Positions 1 to 10,870 of a DNA stretch of 64,000 nt are shown here, piece by piece. The stretch is taken from assembly GCA_022578965.1 (NCBI GenBank), contig MU400528.1:124001-188000 (forward strand), in the 5' to 3' direction. The stretch comes from Xylaria sp. FL1777 (lineage: Eukaryota; Ascomycota; Sordariomycetes; Xylariales; Xylariaceae). Position 1 is the stretch's first letter. The number at the start of each line of letters is the position of its first letter. The position numbers were made by a program, and so were the translations under genes. The notes beneath the pieces are model-generated. The model was not told the origin of the DNA and did not search any database. It worked only from the letters and a program-made list of their open reading frames with translations.

Positions 1-537
1 GAGAACCTAAACCCTGTACAGCTAGATCTCACATGTGTGATATGCCACGATAGTAAGCTTCAAGTTCCCGACTCCTTAACGCCTGACTACCACTGGTCCA
101 AGGAGCAAAGCATCGAATGGCTTGCGGTTTTGCCCTGTGGGCACTTCTATGGCGCAGATTGCCTCGAGAGATGGTTTTTAACGTCAGCACTGGAATCTGA
201 AGATGGGGTCACCCGCTGCCCCCTGTGTCGCTTTAAAGTCATGTACCAGTGCGGCCACTACATCCCCCCTCGCGAGTACAACCCCGAGCTGTTTAGGGCC
301 GAGCAGGTGCCGCTTACCCTTCCAGAAGGAGGTGCAGTACCCCATTCCTGCGAGGTATGTTACAAGGGCAATGTTGATGGCGCGATTGATAGGTTGCGCG
401 ATCTTTTGTTCCCACGCGTTCTCCCCGGGGACTTGAGATTTGTCGACTCGGCTGAGGTCATGCGTTCCTCTTCGACAGAGTTTGAAAAGCGGGTGTGGGA
501 TTTCTGGGGGATTAACGCCCAGTATAATCGGTGGTGA
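1..537 (+). CDS. RING-finger protein, 5' end outside window
   Basis: The reading frame is open from base 1, so the start codon lies upstream and the gene is partial. The first visible residues run into a RING: CVIC (about residue 12 of the visible part), then LPCGHFYGADC and CPLC, which fits a C-x2-C ... C-x-H ... C ... C-x2-C cross-brace. A second possible zinc site follows (QCGHYIPP ... SCEVC). RING domains usually recruit E2 enzymes, so an E3 ubiquitin ligase role is likely; the substrate is unknown. The same RING plus CGH...C-x2-C order is found in the next gene on the same strand, so the two look like tandem paralogues. The C-terminus after the second site has no recognised domain. Confidence 0.7.
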   Translation, partial: ENLNPVQLDLTCVICHDSKLQVPDSLTPDYHWSKEQSIEWLAVLPCGHFYGADCLERWFLTSALESEDGVTRCPLCRFKVMYQCGHYIPPREYNPELFRAEQVPLTLPEGGAVPHSCEVCYKGNVDGAIDRLRDLLFPRVLPGDLRFVDSAEVMRSSSTEFEKRVWDFWGINAQYNRW

Positions 538-1334
538 GTAGAGAGAATATGTAGAAATGGTAGGTATTATTGTAAGTTTGCTATGATCCAGGTTGATCTA
601 GTATGTTAGGAGTTAAATGGCTTATTTCCCCCTATTTTTAACATACCTAGGTACATATATCTAGCCCTGCTAGACAGGGGTAGTGGAAAAAAGCTACAAT
701 GGAAAACAGATATTTATGAATGGCACTCATCTATTGTCTTCCCTCCTTATTAGTGATGTGATCATGTTTTCGTATAGTGGAAGTTGGTAGTATAGGTGAA
801 ATGAAGAGGAACTGGGATAATTCCATAGAGCTATTATGTAGTCTTGCCATTACACTTACTGAATGAACTTAGGGATTCATAATTAATTGCCAGTCGACCA
901 GTTAACCTGCTACCTACTCAACAATTATAGCGAATAATCTTATCGTGTTTTACTAGAACGACTCCATTATATTGAATAGTACGTATTAAAGTATGTAGTT
1001 GAGCGTATCTCTCTCTATTGTAAGTGCTTGACAACTCAACATTGAATGGTTCCGGCTGAATTGAGTAGGTACATTGTCCTACTTCATAATCTTCTCAATG
1101 GTGACACTTTGACTTTGAAGCGTGCACTGACGCATCATCATAATGAGAATTAAGTAGCTAGGTAGTTTTCTTGATTTCTATATAAAGCTCTTGAGCAAAC
1201 CAACTCTTGTGTCAAACTTCTCTCCATCTTTGTCATCTCCAGCTCACCCTCGCATCTCATCTCAACTCCTACTAGAGGCTTTTGATGATCGTACACATAA
1301 CTTCATTCTATTCATACAGTACCTGCAGTCTAAG
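538..1334. other. Intergenic, AT-rich, no gene seen
   Basis: This is the spacer between the two RING genes. I see no open frame with coding character. It carries one TACCTAGGTA palindrome at 644-653 and presumably the promoter of the downstream RING gene. Confidence 0.6.
644..653. repeat. TACCTAGGTA palindrome, copy 1
   Basis: Exact 10-bp palindrome in the spacer between the two RING genes. At least eight more exact copies occur elsewhere in this window, all intergenic. Confidence 0.7.
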
Positions 1335-2629
1335 ATGGAGCGCAGCGTACACGACAGGTATGATGCCCAAAGCTCTCTATGTCCTCATGTGCGGATCTTT
1401 TGGCCGATTTGCTAACTGTTGCTCTTGAATAGCTACACACCCAATTGGGCTCAGTACTTTAGCTCCGAAGGTCGTATCCTTCCCGACGTGAACCTCTCCG
1501 TAGATTGCGGTATTTGTTGCCGTGAGCTTGCTGTCACTAAAAAAGTCGACGACGACCACGAGTCCTTTAGCGTGCTGCCTTGCGGCCACGTTTTTGGCTT
1601 TCAATGCCTCTCGTTGTGGTTCTGTGAGCGGCCGACTTGCCCGATGTGTCGGAAGAGTTGGTGGCACCACGCCTGCGGTCATAACTTCAAGCTCAGCGAA
1701 TTCTCAGGCGGCAAAGAGTTCAATATCCACGATCTACCACGAGTAATAGACCCAGCAGAGCTACCGGGCCGCTGTAACTATTGCATAAACTCTCCTAGCA
1801 CCAGCAACTACTACTACCCGCCCCTGTTCCAACCGAGACCTGGAACTCTCAACTACGAGGAGCACCAAGGCGGCGTGCTGCACAGCATATTGGGGATGCG
1901 ATATAATGCGCCACTACAACCTTTCACCAGAGACGTGCCACCTGGGATAGAATATACTTATCATCGTCATGGTGTCAACCGCAATAACGCTCCATGGCGG
2001 AACTACCCAGGGGTCCTTCCCGAGACACCTACCAGAGAACCCCAGCGAATTGATCCGCCGGCGGATTATGGCGCGTATGGTGATTCCCTCGCCGCCCTAA
2101 TCGCACAAACGCACAGAGAGAACGCAGCGCGCGGAGAGATCGCAGCGCGCAGAATGCCACTTTACAACCCTCCCCCTCCTCCTCCTCCACCTGGGAGTCC
2201 CCGAAGCGAACACATACCTGACCCGACCGGAGCGGAGCTGCTAGAGCGATCGCGAAACATCATCCAGACACCTCGGCGAGTTGAGCAAGGCTTGCAAGGC
2301 TTTCAAGGTTTTCCTTCGCGCTGCCGTCGCTGTAACCGGGAGATGCGCGATGGCCACCACGTTCATACAATGGATCACGACCCGTATCCTCTGGGACGTC
2401 TCGGAATGCGCAATCCGGTAAGAGACTTTCCCCTTCCTACTATCCTTCTCACATTGGCTGGGAAGGAGACATCCCTCTTTCTCTTACAAAGCCATGCGAA
2501 GACCTTTTCGTTTTTGGAGATAATGACTGACTTTGAATCCCTTAGACAGCACCGCCAACCATGCACCCATTTGTGAACCCAGCGCCTCGACAAACCGGAC
2601 GACACGGTCGATGGGGTCGTCGTCGGTAG
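1335..2629 (+). CDS. RING-finger protein with second CGH/CxxC zinc site, proline-rich C-terminus
   Basis: Three exons are proposed: 1335-1357, 1433-2417 and 2546-2629. Intron 1 (75 nt) has a GTATGA donor, a GCTAAC branch point at 1411 and an AG at 1432. The spliced start is MERSVHD joined to SYTPNW. Intron 2 (128 nt) has a GTAAGA donor; splicing it gives an Arg/Gly-rich end (GRHGRWGRRR). If it is retained, the protein ends at 2576 instead. The RING reads CGICC ... LPCGHVFGFQC ... CPMC. It is followed by HACGHNF ... GRCNYC, the same second motif as in the neighbouring partial gene. A poly-proline run (about 2170-2190) and a late CxxC (CRRCNREM) follow. A ubiquitin ligase role is inferred from the RING only. 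The long disordered C-terminus is not recognised. Confidence 0.7.
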
Positions 2630-3894
2630 AAGTAGGTGGTGCTTCATCACTGGACAGCGTGTCTGAGTCGTTCAGGGGAACTTCTGTCGAGCGGGGATAA
2701 TACCCGTCGCGATATCCGATTAACGATGTTGGTGGGACTATTCGTGTTCTAAATGAACATTGGAGGGGCGTTATGAATATTCCCAGAAGTGTCATCTTGC
2801 TGGTAGGACGGGGAATACGAAAAGGGGTTCTATGCAGCTTGTGCATCTGGGACTGATTTAGATGTATTTCGCATAGCGAGCGAGGTGTTTCTGGAGTATC
2901 TATTTACAGTGTCAGGTGGTGTAGTCACATATAGACTCCTAGGGTCTATATAGTGGGCTTGGTGTATATATATGGGTTATTCCCATCAACTACTGTTAGG
3001 AAGCCCTAGGAGCCAATTGATCAACCTACACACACCCATATGGCTACTGACCCATTTCCTACCTACTATATGACTGCTAGGGCTATCTATTCACTCCGGG
3101 ATAATACCCTATGACATACAGGTCGTGCCGATGCTCGGCATCGGACTGATCTCGATGATTGCTGTCGGGGCTGGGGATAGGATTCCTTATATTTATGCGA
3201 GCGAAGATAGCTTCCGCTTAAGGGAAGGGAATTCAGCGTCTGCATGCCAAGGTCTCTTCGTAAACATTTTTTCGTGACTGTGTTATGAACATGTGCTGTT
3301 ACTTATTATTGAACACTCGGTACCTACGAAGGTGACTGCTGACTCCTTGTAGCGGTGCGACGGCCTCGCTCTCTTCTTGTAGCCGCCAAGCCTGCGTTTC
3401 GCCATCGGCTCGTTGACACCCTACGGCACTGTATTGAGAGAAACATTGTAGATAAAAGCTACTGTAATCGTGTAAGTTGGCAGACCTTGAATTCCGACAA
3501 GGGCACAGACGTAGCGGCTTAGGCGAGTCAAACCCCCCGCCTACCTTCAGGGCCTCGGTTGGGTTTGACTGTATGCTCCTCGCTGCCCCAGGAACTATCA
3601 AGTTCCTGCAGTGACTGAGGGTGATGTTGAATCGCTTTTTCAAGCCACACGATGCTACGCCAAGACGACTACGTCGATGCCCGCGTGTCAGGCGCTGTTG
3701 GCGGCTTGTATCACACTTTCTTCAGCTTTCACCTACCTACGTCACAACAAGAATTGGCTTTTGTCATGTGGACAACTGTCTGCGAAGAAGCATTGCCAAA
3801 TAGGAGTCAATGAGAATATTGATCAGCAGACTCAAGAATTAATCTACCCGCAATTGGGTACGTCATTTGTTCGAACTAGTGATGCCTTCGTATT
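2630..3894. other. Gene-free spacer with decayed repeat sequence
   Basis: No convincing gene. Positions 2988-3107 match a second locus at 25084-25193. A short hairpin (CCGATG/CATCGG) sits near 3128-3145. The ORFs present on both strands at 3299-3907 have no recognisable features. Confidence 0.5.
2988..3107 (+). repeat. Dispersed degenerate repeat, copy A
   Basis: Aligned by eye with 25084-25193 in the same orientation. Shared blocks include GCCAATTRATCAACCTAC, TGGCTAYTRRCCC and ATCTATTCACTC in the same order with small indels. It is probably the remnant of an old mobile element. No coding capacity or terminal repeats were found. Confidence 0.55.
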
Positions 3895-6216
3895 TTATAC
3901 CAAATAAAATGTCCCCTGCTCAAACAGACGCAAAGGAACGCCTGCATCTTTCTCTATATTACCCTCATCGTAACAATTAGAGTCGGGCCCAGTACTATCA
4001 TCCTTCCACTTCGCATCAATGCAAATCCCTATCCTCTCGTAGGGTTTGTTAGAACCAGATGAATGATCACGCCTGCTGAAATGTAGAGGGCTATCGAGCT
4101 TAACAGAACGCGATGACCGCTTTAGTATAAGGTAATAATGTGCGGTTCGCAGATAGCCCGAACCACTGGCGGTCCCGATATATAAGAGCACGACTTCAAA
4201 AGTACCTCGATGTAAGAGGATCTGGTCGACCTCGTCCATGTCGATACGGCTCACGTGCAGTCCTAACTTCTGTAAGGTGGCCTCGAATTCGCTCCAGCCG
4301 ACATATCTTAAACCCCGGCGAGCCCTACCAGATAGCAGGATGTAGGCCGACTCGACCTCATCATAAGGGTTGCCTTCAGTTTTTGTGATGGCATTCGCAT
4401 CGAGGACGCTGACTGCACTGTTGAATTTATCGCCCGGGCTATGCCACCAGTATATCCGACGGTCTACTGATGCCCAGCTCCACGTCGGCGCACGATAACA
4501 TTCACTAGATCGCTGCGGGCGAGGGTTAGACTCTATTACCGTCATGTAGCTCTGAAGCCGCCATAGTTCGGCGTAGCACCATAGCAGGCCGCGGGCAATG
4601 TCTCCCCTCCAAAGCCCTGCTAGATATGTGTCGGGCTGGCCGCTCATGGCGATAATCCGGCCATGGGTGGCAGAAGCAGTGCCGGACAGGGCGGGTAACT
4701 TGTCCGTCTGACGGGTCATGATCTTGGAGGAATATGGCATGACGGCTTGAAACCATTTATGATATACTGTTGTCTCCAGCGGCTCGCTTCGGAGGGTGCT
4801 CGAAAAGTACTTGTCGCGTATGTAGCCGCTAAGTTGGGACCGACCACACTCGCAAAGAGTACGCTCGTTACACTCCCAAATCATCTCATTGGATCCATAA
4901 TGAAGCAAGCGGGTGGATGCAAGGTTTTCCTGGAAACACCAAGCTCGACACTCCACGGGTTCCTCAGGTGGTTGTCGATAGGTGGAGTGCAGATTTTGGC
5001 GTGCATATCGGTGAGGCATAAGGGGTTGAACAAACGCTTTGAGGTCTTGTACTTGAATTATTTTGCGAGGCCAATTCCCATACCTCTGCTCGTGCAATAT
5101 TCCACTAGTCACGTCAGGACTCCGATCTGCGCTAATAGTAAACAGTGCATTGGCAAATATAGACCACATGTTCACAGACTCGCGCGCCCAGTCGTCGTGG
5201 TCATCCTGAATAATACATAATCTATCAACCCAAATATACCGTACTGATAATTTCCTAGCAATTTTCACGGCATCGAATACTGTCCTTGGAAGTCTCTGAA
5301 CGTCGAACCCCCGTTTGAGCTCCTCCATGTTAGATTTCGTGGCCACTATATCCCTCTGGGTGCTGGGAGTAGCGCCTGAAATCATCTTAATAACGTCGAA
5401 GATATTTTGGGGTAGCTTTTGAATGTTGAAGAGTTGTTTAAGTTTATCAAGATCTGTCTCGCGATATTCAAACTCGTCAAAATTAACCCTGTCGATGCCA
5501 GATCCTACATTCGAGACATCACTCTGGGGGTCAGTAGGGACCTCCGTATGAGAGTGCAAAGCTTTGAGAGCATTGCAGAGAGTCTTTAAGCGAGATGCTG
5601 GACTTCCCCAGCAATAGCTGAGAGCAGCGTAAACGCCCATTTCCTCTCCGAATTCTCTGAGATAGATGCGAGAGGGGTCGTCTTGGCTGATTTCAAGTAA
5701 TCTTGATGGCAACGGTGTTGCCTTTCGAGCCCCACACTCCTTATGTTCTCTACAACATGTCTCCAGCCATGTTTTTGCGAGATTAAAACAGGCTTCATCT
5801 CCTGCATGTAGGTTAACACTAGCAGTCAACTCTGGAAGCAACTTAAAGCCGTTTTTGGCAAGTATGTAGTTCTCTAGAGATCCCTCGACTGCACAGGTAT
5901 TAGTAGACGGATATGAAAAGTGAATTAAGTTACGGATAATAGGCATACCCATATAGAACTGCTGCAAGATCGGTCTGCCCCCATTAAGGTAAAGCTTCAT
6001 GGTGATAGTCCGGTCATTTTCTACCGTCAACTCAACTTCCTTAACCATTGAGATAGGGACAAAGGCACTTGAGCATTCCCATAAAAGTTGGAAGACGGTA
6101 CTACCGCTTTCTGCTAAACCCCGCATGTCCGTGATCTTATGCCGACCCAAAGGCCGGATATACAGTTGCGCCCCGCCTCCATTAGAAAAGGGTATCTCGG
6201 AGTTCATTGTAAACAT
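3895..6216 (-). CDS. HET-domain (heterokaryon incompatibility) protein
   Basis: Intronless 773-residue protein. The three HET blocks are visible: AALSYCWG near residue 200, RYIWVDRLCIIQDD near 330, and CRAWCFQENLASTRLLHYG near 430. HET proteins act in the cytoplasm in fungal allorecognition and can trigger programmed cell death; the partner here is unknown. The stretch between blocks 1 and 2 is longer than usual because the segment before block 2 appears twice. KLKQLFNIQKLPQNIFDVIK (about 255-275) resembles ELKRGFDVQRLPRTVFDAVK (about 297-317). The normal family has one such 'LP.T..DA' helix before the second block. The C-terminal 300 residues are not recognised. The gene is divergent from UBA4. 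Confidence 0.85.
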   Translation of the reverse strand: MFTMNSEIPFSNGGGAQLYIRPLGRHKITDMRGLAESGSTVFQLLWECSSAFVPISMVKEVELTVENDRTITMKLYLNGGRPILQQFYMGMPIIRNLIHFSYPSTNTCAVEGSLENYILAKNGFKLLPELTASVNLHAGDEACFNLAKTWLETCCREHKECGARKATPLPSRLLEISQDDPSRIYLREFGEEMGVYAALSYCWGSPASRLKTLCNALKALHSHTEVPTDPQSDVSNVGSGIDRVNFDEFEYRETDLDKLKQLFNIQKLPQNIFDVIKMISGATPSTQRDIVATKSNMEELKRGFDVQRLPRTVFDAVKIARKLSVRYIWVDRLCIIQDDHDDWARESVNMWSIFANALFTISADRSPDVTSGILHEQRYGNWPRKIIQVQDLKAFVQPLMPHRYARQNLHSTYRQPPEEPVECRAWCFQENLASTRLLHYGSNEMIWECNERTLCECGRSQLSGYIRDKYFSSTLRSEPLETTVYHKWFQAVMPYSSKIMTRQTDKLPALSGTASATHGRIIAMSGQPDTYLAGLWRGDIARGLLWCYAELWRLQSYMTVIESNPRPQRSSECYRAPTWSWASVDRRIYWWHSPGDKFNSAVSVLDANAITKTEGNPYDEVESAYILLSGRARRGLRYVGWSEFEATLQKLGLHVSRIDMDEVDQILLHRGTFEVVLLYIGTASGSGYLRTAHYYLILKRSSRSVKLDSPLHFSRRDHSSGSNKPYERIGICIDAKWKDDSTGPDSNCYDEGNIEKDAGVPLRLFEQGTFYLV

Positions 6217-6771
6217 AAAGGCGATAGAGATGGGGGTAAGTCAGCGGAAAGGATAGGATCCCACCCTGAAGGTTCGGTCAATAGCGAAGCCGTTTGACTT
6301 GAGATTATGCATCTACCATGGGGGGGTATGGATTTACCCCTTTATGCCTCTTACCTTAGAAGACATAAGGAAGAATTTTAGGAGGCGCGCAACATTGGTT
6401 GCGCTAACAGAGACGATTAAAAACGATATACCTGCAAGGTTGGGATGACAGGTCCTCACAACTCCAGAGAATAAAAATTTAATTTGATTTAAAAACTTTG
6501 AAGGTCTTTTCAAATAACATTCGAAGATATTTACAGTGTAAAATGGTGGGGGCGGGGTCATCACATGCATGATGATGATGATGCCGCACGCATTCTATCC
6601 GGATAAATGCATAATATGAGGTACCTAGGTACCTAAGGTACCACAGCTCTGGGACATGCGTTTGTTTAGCCCCTTTCAAACAACGCCAAACAAAGTTACA
6701 AAAACTTAAATTTTGAATACTCAGATGCTCGAAATTTGGCATATAGTACATAAAAGTCACCTGTTTCCATC
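6217..6771. other. Divergent promoter region HET gene / UBA4
   Basis: Between two divergently transcribed starts. It contains the TACCTAGGTA palindrome at 6622-6631, nested in a longer run of GGTACC/CCTAGG half-sites (about 6620-6642). No gene was seen. Confidence 0.55.
6622..6631. repeat. TACCTAGGTA palindrome, copy 2
   Basis: It lies about 140 bp upstream of the UBA4 start codon and is immediately followed by more ACCTAAGGTACC-like sequence, forming an extended inverted-repeat run. Confidence 0.7.
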
Positions 6772-8241
6772 ATGGACCCTGTTGCAGGCAAGATTGAGCG
6801 GCTGAGGGCACAGATCTCGAAGGCCGAGGTGGAGCTGCAGCAGCTGAAAACCCAACTAGCGGAACTCGAGACGTTACCATCGCCGCCATCGCCGCCATCA
6901 CCACCGCCGTCAGAGGCACCAGTGCAGGGCCAAACTGCCGGCATATCGCAAGAATGGAGGTGGCCGCTTAAAGAAGAGGAATATGCCCGGTATGGCCGCC
7001 AGCTCGTCCTACCGGCAGTGGGCATCAGGGGCCAGCTGCGCCTCAAGTCCGCAGCCGTCCTCGTGGTCGGCGCCGGGGGTCTCGGCTGCCCCGCTGCCGC
7101 GTATCTCGCCGGCGCCGGCGTGGGCACCCTGGGCGTCGTGGACGGCGATACCGTCGAGGTCTCGAATCTGCACCGCCAGATCGCGCACGCCACGGCGCGA
7201 GTCGGCATGAAAAAGGTCGACAGCCTCGTCGAGTATTGCCGGGGTCTCAACCCCGAGGTCAGGTACGCTGGCTACGACGAGCATCTCACGCCGCAGAATG
7301 CCGAGGATATCGTGAGTGGTTACGATGTGGTCCTCGATTGTACAGACCATCCTACTTCTCGCTACCTCATCTCCGACATCTGCGTCTTGCTTGGGAAACC
7401 GCTCGTCTCGGCTTCGGCATTGCGCACAGACGGCCAGCTGATCGTCCTGAACAACCCGCCGGCTGCCCAGGGTTCTCCCGATGGAGGGCCCTGCTACCGA
7501 TGTGTGTTTCCAAAACCCCCGCCCGCTGACAGCGTGGTCAGCTGCGGCGAAGGCGGGATTCTGGGTCCTGTGGTAGGCGTCATGGGAGTATTGCAGGCGC
7601 TCGAGGCAATCAAGCTGATTGCTGCGGGCATTGGCGAAGAAAATGACCGCGTCCCTAAGGAACCCCTCACACCGAGTCTACTCTTGTTCTCAGCCACCTC
7701 GCCCACGCCATTTCGATCGATCAGGATGCGAAGCCGGCGGTCGAATTGTTTCGCCTGCTCGGCGTCGTCGACGCTCTCCTTGAAAGAGCTGAAAGCTGGG
7801 TCGCTGGACTACGTCCAGTTCTGCGGCGTCACTACCCCTGTTAATGTATTACAGCCTGACGAGAGAATAAGTGCTACATATTACAAGTCTATCTTAGCAC
7901 GTGGGTCCACAGAGAGGAGCCTGTTACTCGATGTTCGGGAGAAAGAGCATTTCGACATTGCTAATATTCCGGGGGCTATCAATATACCCTTTTCGACTTT
8001 CCAGAGCAAAAGTAGGTCGACATCAAATGGAGACGCTCCCCATCTAGAATGGCTCCCAGAAGACTTAGGCTCTGATGTCCCCATTTACGTGGTTTGTCGC
8101 GTTGGGAATGACTCGCAATTGGTCACAAGGAAGCTGAAAGACATGGGTCTAGATAGGCATGGAGAGCGATTTATAGGGGATATAAACGGAGGCATGAAGG
8201 CTTGGAAACGCGAAGTAGATCAGACGATGCCCTTCACGTAG
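6772..8241 (+). CDS. uba4: Adenylyltransferase and sulfurtransferase UBA4/MOCS3
   Basis: Intronless 489-residue protein of normal family length. Uba4 adenylates the C-terminus of Urm1 (and of the MoaD-type molybdopterin synthase subunit in species with molybdenum cofactor) and then thiocarboxylates it. This supports tRNA wobble-uridine thiolation and cofactor synthesis in the cytosol. Visible parts: a short coiled coil (residues 1-45), a Pro/Ser linker, and an E1-like ThiF domain with the ATP loop GAGGLG (about 97-102) and LHRQI. CYRC and NCFAC are probable zinc cysteines, and SCGEGGILGP is conserved. The C-terminal rhodanese domain (about 375-485) has the persulfide loop CRVGNDS with Cys442. 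The Aspergillus homologue is known as cnxF. All key residues seem present. The first ATG gives the expected N-terminus. Confidence 0.95.
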   Translation: MDPVAGKIERLRAQISKAEVELQQLKTQLAELETLPSPPSPPSPPPSEAPVQGQTAGISQEWRWPLKEEEYARYGRQLVLPAVGIRGQLRLKSAAVLVVGAGGLGCPAAAYLAGAGVGTLGVVDGDTVEVSNLHRQIAHATARVGMKKVDSLVEYCRGLNPEVRYAGYDEHLTPQNAEDIVSGYDVVLDCTDHPTSRYLISDICVLLGKPLVSASALRTDGQLIVLNNPPAAQGSPDGGPCYRCVFPKPPPADSVVSCGEGGILGPVVGVMGVLQALEAIKLIAAGIGEENDRVPKEPLTPSLLLFSATSPTPFRSIRMRSRRSNCFACSASSTLSLKELKAGSLDYVQFCGVTTPVNVLQPDERISATYYKSILARGSTERSLLLDVREKEHFDIANIPGAINIPFSTFQSKSRSTSNGDAPHLEWLPEDLGSDVPIYVVCRVGNDSQLVTRKLKDMGLDRHGERFIGDINGGMKAWKREVDQTMPFT

Positions 8242-8528
8242 CGATGCAAATTGACCGAATGAAAGATGCATACCGACAAGTACGTAATGTTGGAGAAGAG
8301 GATTTTTTGAATGATTGACTCTTCGGTAATTCCCACTAGTATTGATACAACTTCGAGGGAGAGGCTCCAAACGCCGTTCCAAAATAGAATTCATGCGTAC
8401 AAACATATCATAAAAACTGCTGCTACAGCTCAGAATGCGCATCTCAGTCATCCCAGCCATATTTTTTTTGTTTCGTTACTGTGTTCCTTTACTGTGTTCC
8501 TTGTGGTCCCATCAAGATCCCATAACCT

Positions 8529-9417
8529 TCAAACAAAGCTCGTCCGCTTCTTGTTGAATGCTCTCTGGTCTTTCAGCCACTGCCTATAGCCCGCCACGCT
8601 CGAGATCTTCTCACCATAGAAGTCGGGCACTACAAACAAAAACGCACTCCGTTAGCACGAACCTCAAGGAACAGTGCCACCTTAACATCTACCCACCCTA
8701 GGGTCGGATAAAAGAAAAAAAAAACTTACCTGCATTTCCACTTAGAGAGCTATTGGTGGGGTCAACACGGTTCTTCTTGATGCGGTTGAAGAACTCGGAC
8801 TCCTTCAGCGCCATGGGCCTCTTGACGCCGCGCTTGAGCGTGTAGAAGATGGCCGATCCCAGGCTGGGCCCCGCCAGCCACCCGAGGCCGGCGAAGCTCA
8901 GCGTGACGATGCCGAGCGCGAAGATGGGGTCCATGGGCACCTTGCTGAGCAGCCAGTCCATGTTCATGTTGACGAGCAGCACCGCGCCCGCCGTGCCGCC
9001 AATGGCCATCGTCACTATGCTGCTCGCCAGCTGGAACCGGCGCCGCGTTTTGCGCAGCTGGAAGAAGCCGTTCCAGTCCAGCTTCGGCGCGGGTGCCGAC
9101 GACGAGTCCGCTGCTGTGGCGCCGCCGGACGTCGACGCCGTGCTGGCGTGTCGCCGCGCTGCGAATTCGCATTGTGCTGCTGGGCTTGGTCTGCGGGGTG
9201 TCGAAGTGCGGGGGAACGGGGGGATCTTGCGCGGGAGCTGCTGCCTCGAAGGCACGCGGGCGGCGGCGGCGATGCAGGGCTGGCGGGCTAGTGACGAAAA
9301 TGAGGCCGCGTAGGGGCAGCTTGTTGCCCCTCGTGCGAAGGCGGTCGGCAGTTGGAGTCCTCGGCTGCCTAGGGCGACGAGGCGTGTTGCGACGGCGGTC
9401 GTCGTTGGGGTCAACAT
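8529..9417 (-). CDS. PAM17: Mitochondrial import motor subunit PAM17
   Basis: Two exons: 9417-8730 and 8629-8529. The intron (100 nt) has a GTAAGT donor, a GCTAAC branch point near 8651-8657 and a TAG acceptor. Splicing replaces a short read-through tail with PDFYGEKISSVAGYRQWLKD, the conserved Pam17 C-terminus, which supports the model strongly. The product is 262 residues. Pam17 sits in the inner membrane and helps organise the Tim44/Pam16/Pam18 module of the presequence translocase motor. Features: an Arg/Ala/Ser-rich mitochondrial presequence (residues 1 to about 95), LDWNGFFQLRKTRRRFQLASS, two membrane segments (about 137-155 and 165-190) and KESEFFNRIKKNRVDP. The 3' end faces UBA4 (convergent, 287 bp apart). 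Confidence 0.93.
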
Positions 9418-10870
9418 GGTGTCATCCGATAACTCTTTTCAATTGTGAGATTCGCGCATCCAACTGTCGGTGTCTTCTGTGCTGGTGGTTGGTGGTGGAG
9501 TGGAGAGTTTCTGTCGTCACGGCGGGCTGTTGAAAGCTTGACGTCGTGTGCCCTGTTGAAGCTGTCGAGGACGCTAATCGAAAAGGCTTGGAGGAGCTTT
9601 GGGCACTTGGATCACCTGGGGTTTGTACCTCCTACTGCGGCGGCATGGCGTCTGGGGAAGCAGTGGACGGATGTCAACACGCAATGCCAGCTGGCACTAG
9701 CGAACTAGCGGGAGGGTCTCCATCTGCAGTTCACTACAGGTACCGGTACCCCACTTGGGCCTATTTTATTTCCCCACCTACGTTTGGAGCTATTTACATA
9801 CTGCGTAGTACGTCTCCATCTACCCTAGTTCCTGACTGCAGATGAATCGTTCATCAACTTATACGCGTGATTATGGAAGTTCGACCTAGCTGATTTACCT
9901 GTAAGGTAAGCAAGCTACATAAAGCCATCGTCGATAGGTATCTTCTTAAGCCACTCAAGTGCGGTAGACTATTACTATTCAGTCTCTTCTTTCCGTTATT
10001 CTATCGCATGCCTCTTCAATTCTACGGTTAGAGGCGACTAGGCATCAGATGTGTCGGCTATTAAAACCATTGGGTTACTTCGACGTCGCCAAATACGACC
10101 TATAAGCTAATAGCGAGTCAGACCAGCTCGCGAAATGAGCTGATCTAGATACCTAGTCAAAATCTGGATCAGCATAGCTGGCGCGTTGACGATGCTGAGC
10201 CTACCGCTACACTACTGTATGTTGTTGTAGCAGTAGTAACGTGACATCCACAGGACTTACACCGACTGGATACAGATGCGAGTTGGGGTCGTGGATGCAG
10301 CAGGGCAGGGCTTAAATTGTTCATATATTGCTTTCAACGCACAACGACAATCCAATCTTGGTTGAGGGACATTGGCTGCCTCTGGTCACAGATACGATGA
10401 CAGAAGGAAACAATTAGGGAGTGGTCTAGATTTACCCGGCTGCAGCATGGCGCAGGTACATGGCATCGCCTAATATATTGCGGCTTTAAAGGAGCCAGCG
10501 CTCTTGGCCTGACCCTAGCTCCCGGCACTCTATTGCAGACAGAACCTTTCGCTCTCCTGGCGGCCTCCGATGATCGACCTCGTGCAGGTGTGGCCTCACC
10601 TGTAGCACCAGGCGGGCTGGGAAATTGATTAAACAGCTTAACACTCTTATATCAACGGGAGAACCGTATATGCGGGGAAAGCCTGCAGGTTCCACTGCTC
10701 AGCGTAACATGCCACATTGTGGTAACTTGTGAACATAATGGGTAGCTTGGCACTGCTGATGGTTTGCCTTAAATGTCACGTAGAGCCATGAACTATTCAG
10801 TTGAGTACTTCATCGGTCTCCCTCCAGTTCGATGATAGTGCTAGGGCGAAGTTAACATAACTAGCCTACC
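9418..10870. other. Long divergent intergenic region PAM17 / glucosaminidase
   Basis: Holds the upstream regions of two divergent genes. Small ORFs on both strands lack recognisable features, and I see no RNA gene. Confidence 0.5.

Noticed and set aside
2484..2846. 120-residue minus-strand ORF opposite the 3' end of the second RING gene
   Set aside because: It overlaps the spliced RING exon 3 on the other strand and shows no domain, signal peptide or splice support.
3120..3160. Possible transposon terminal hairpin near the 3 kb repeat
   Set aside because: The stem is only about six base pairs, and no partner end or target-site duplication was found.
3299..3907. ORFs on both strands (114 and 98 residues) between RING and HET genes
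   Set aside because: Composition looks random, no recognisable motif, in a region of decayed repeats.
8311..8589. 92-residue plus-strand ORF
   Set aside because: It is antisense to the PAM17 second exon, whose conserved sequence explains the open frame.
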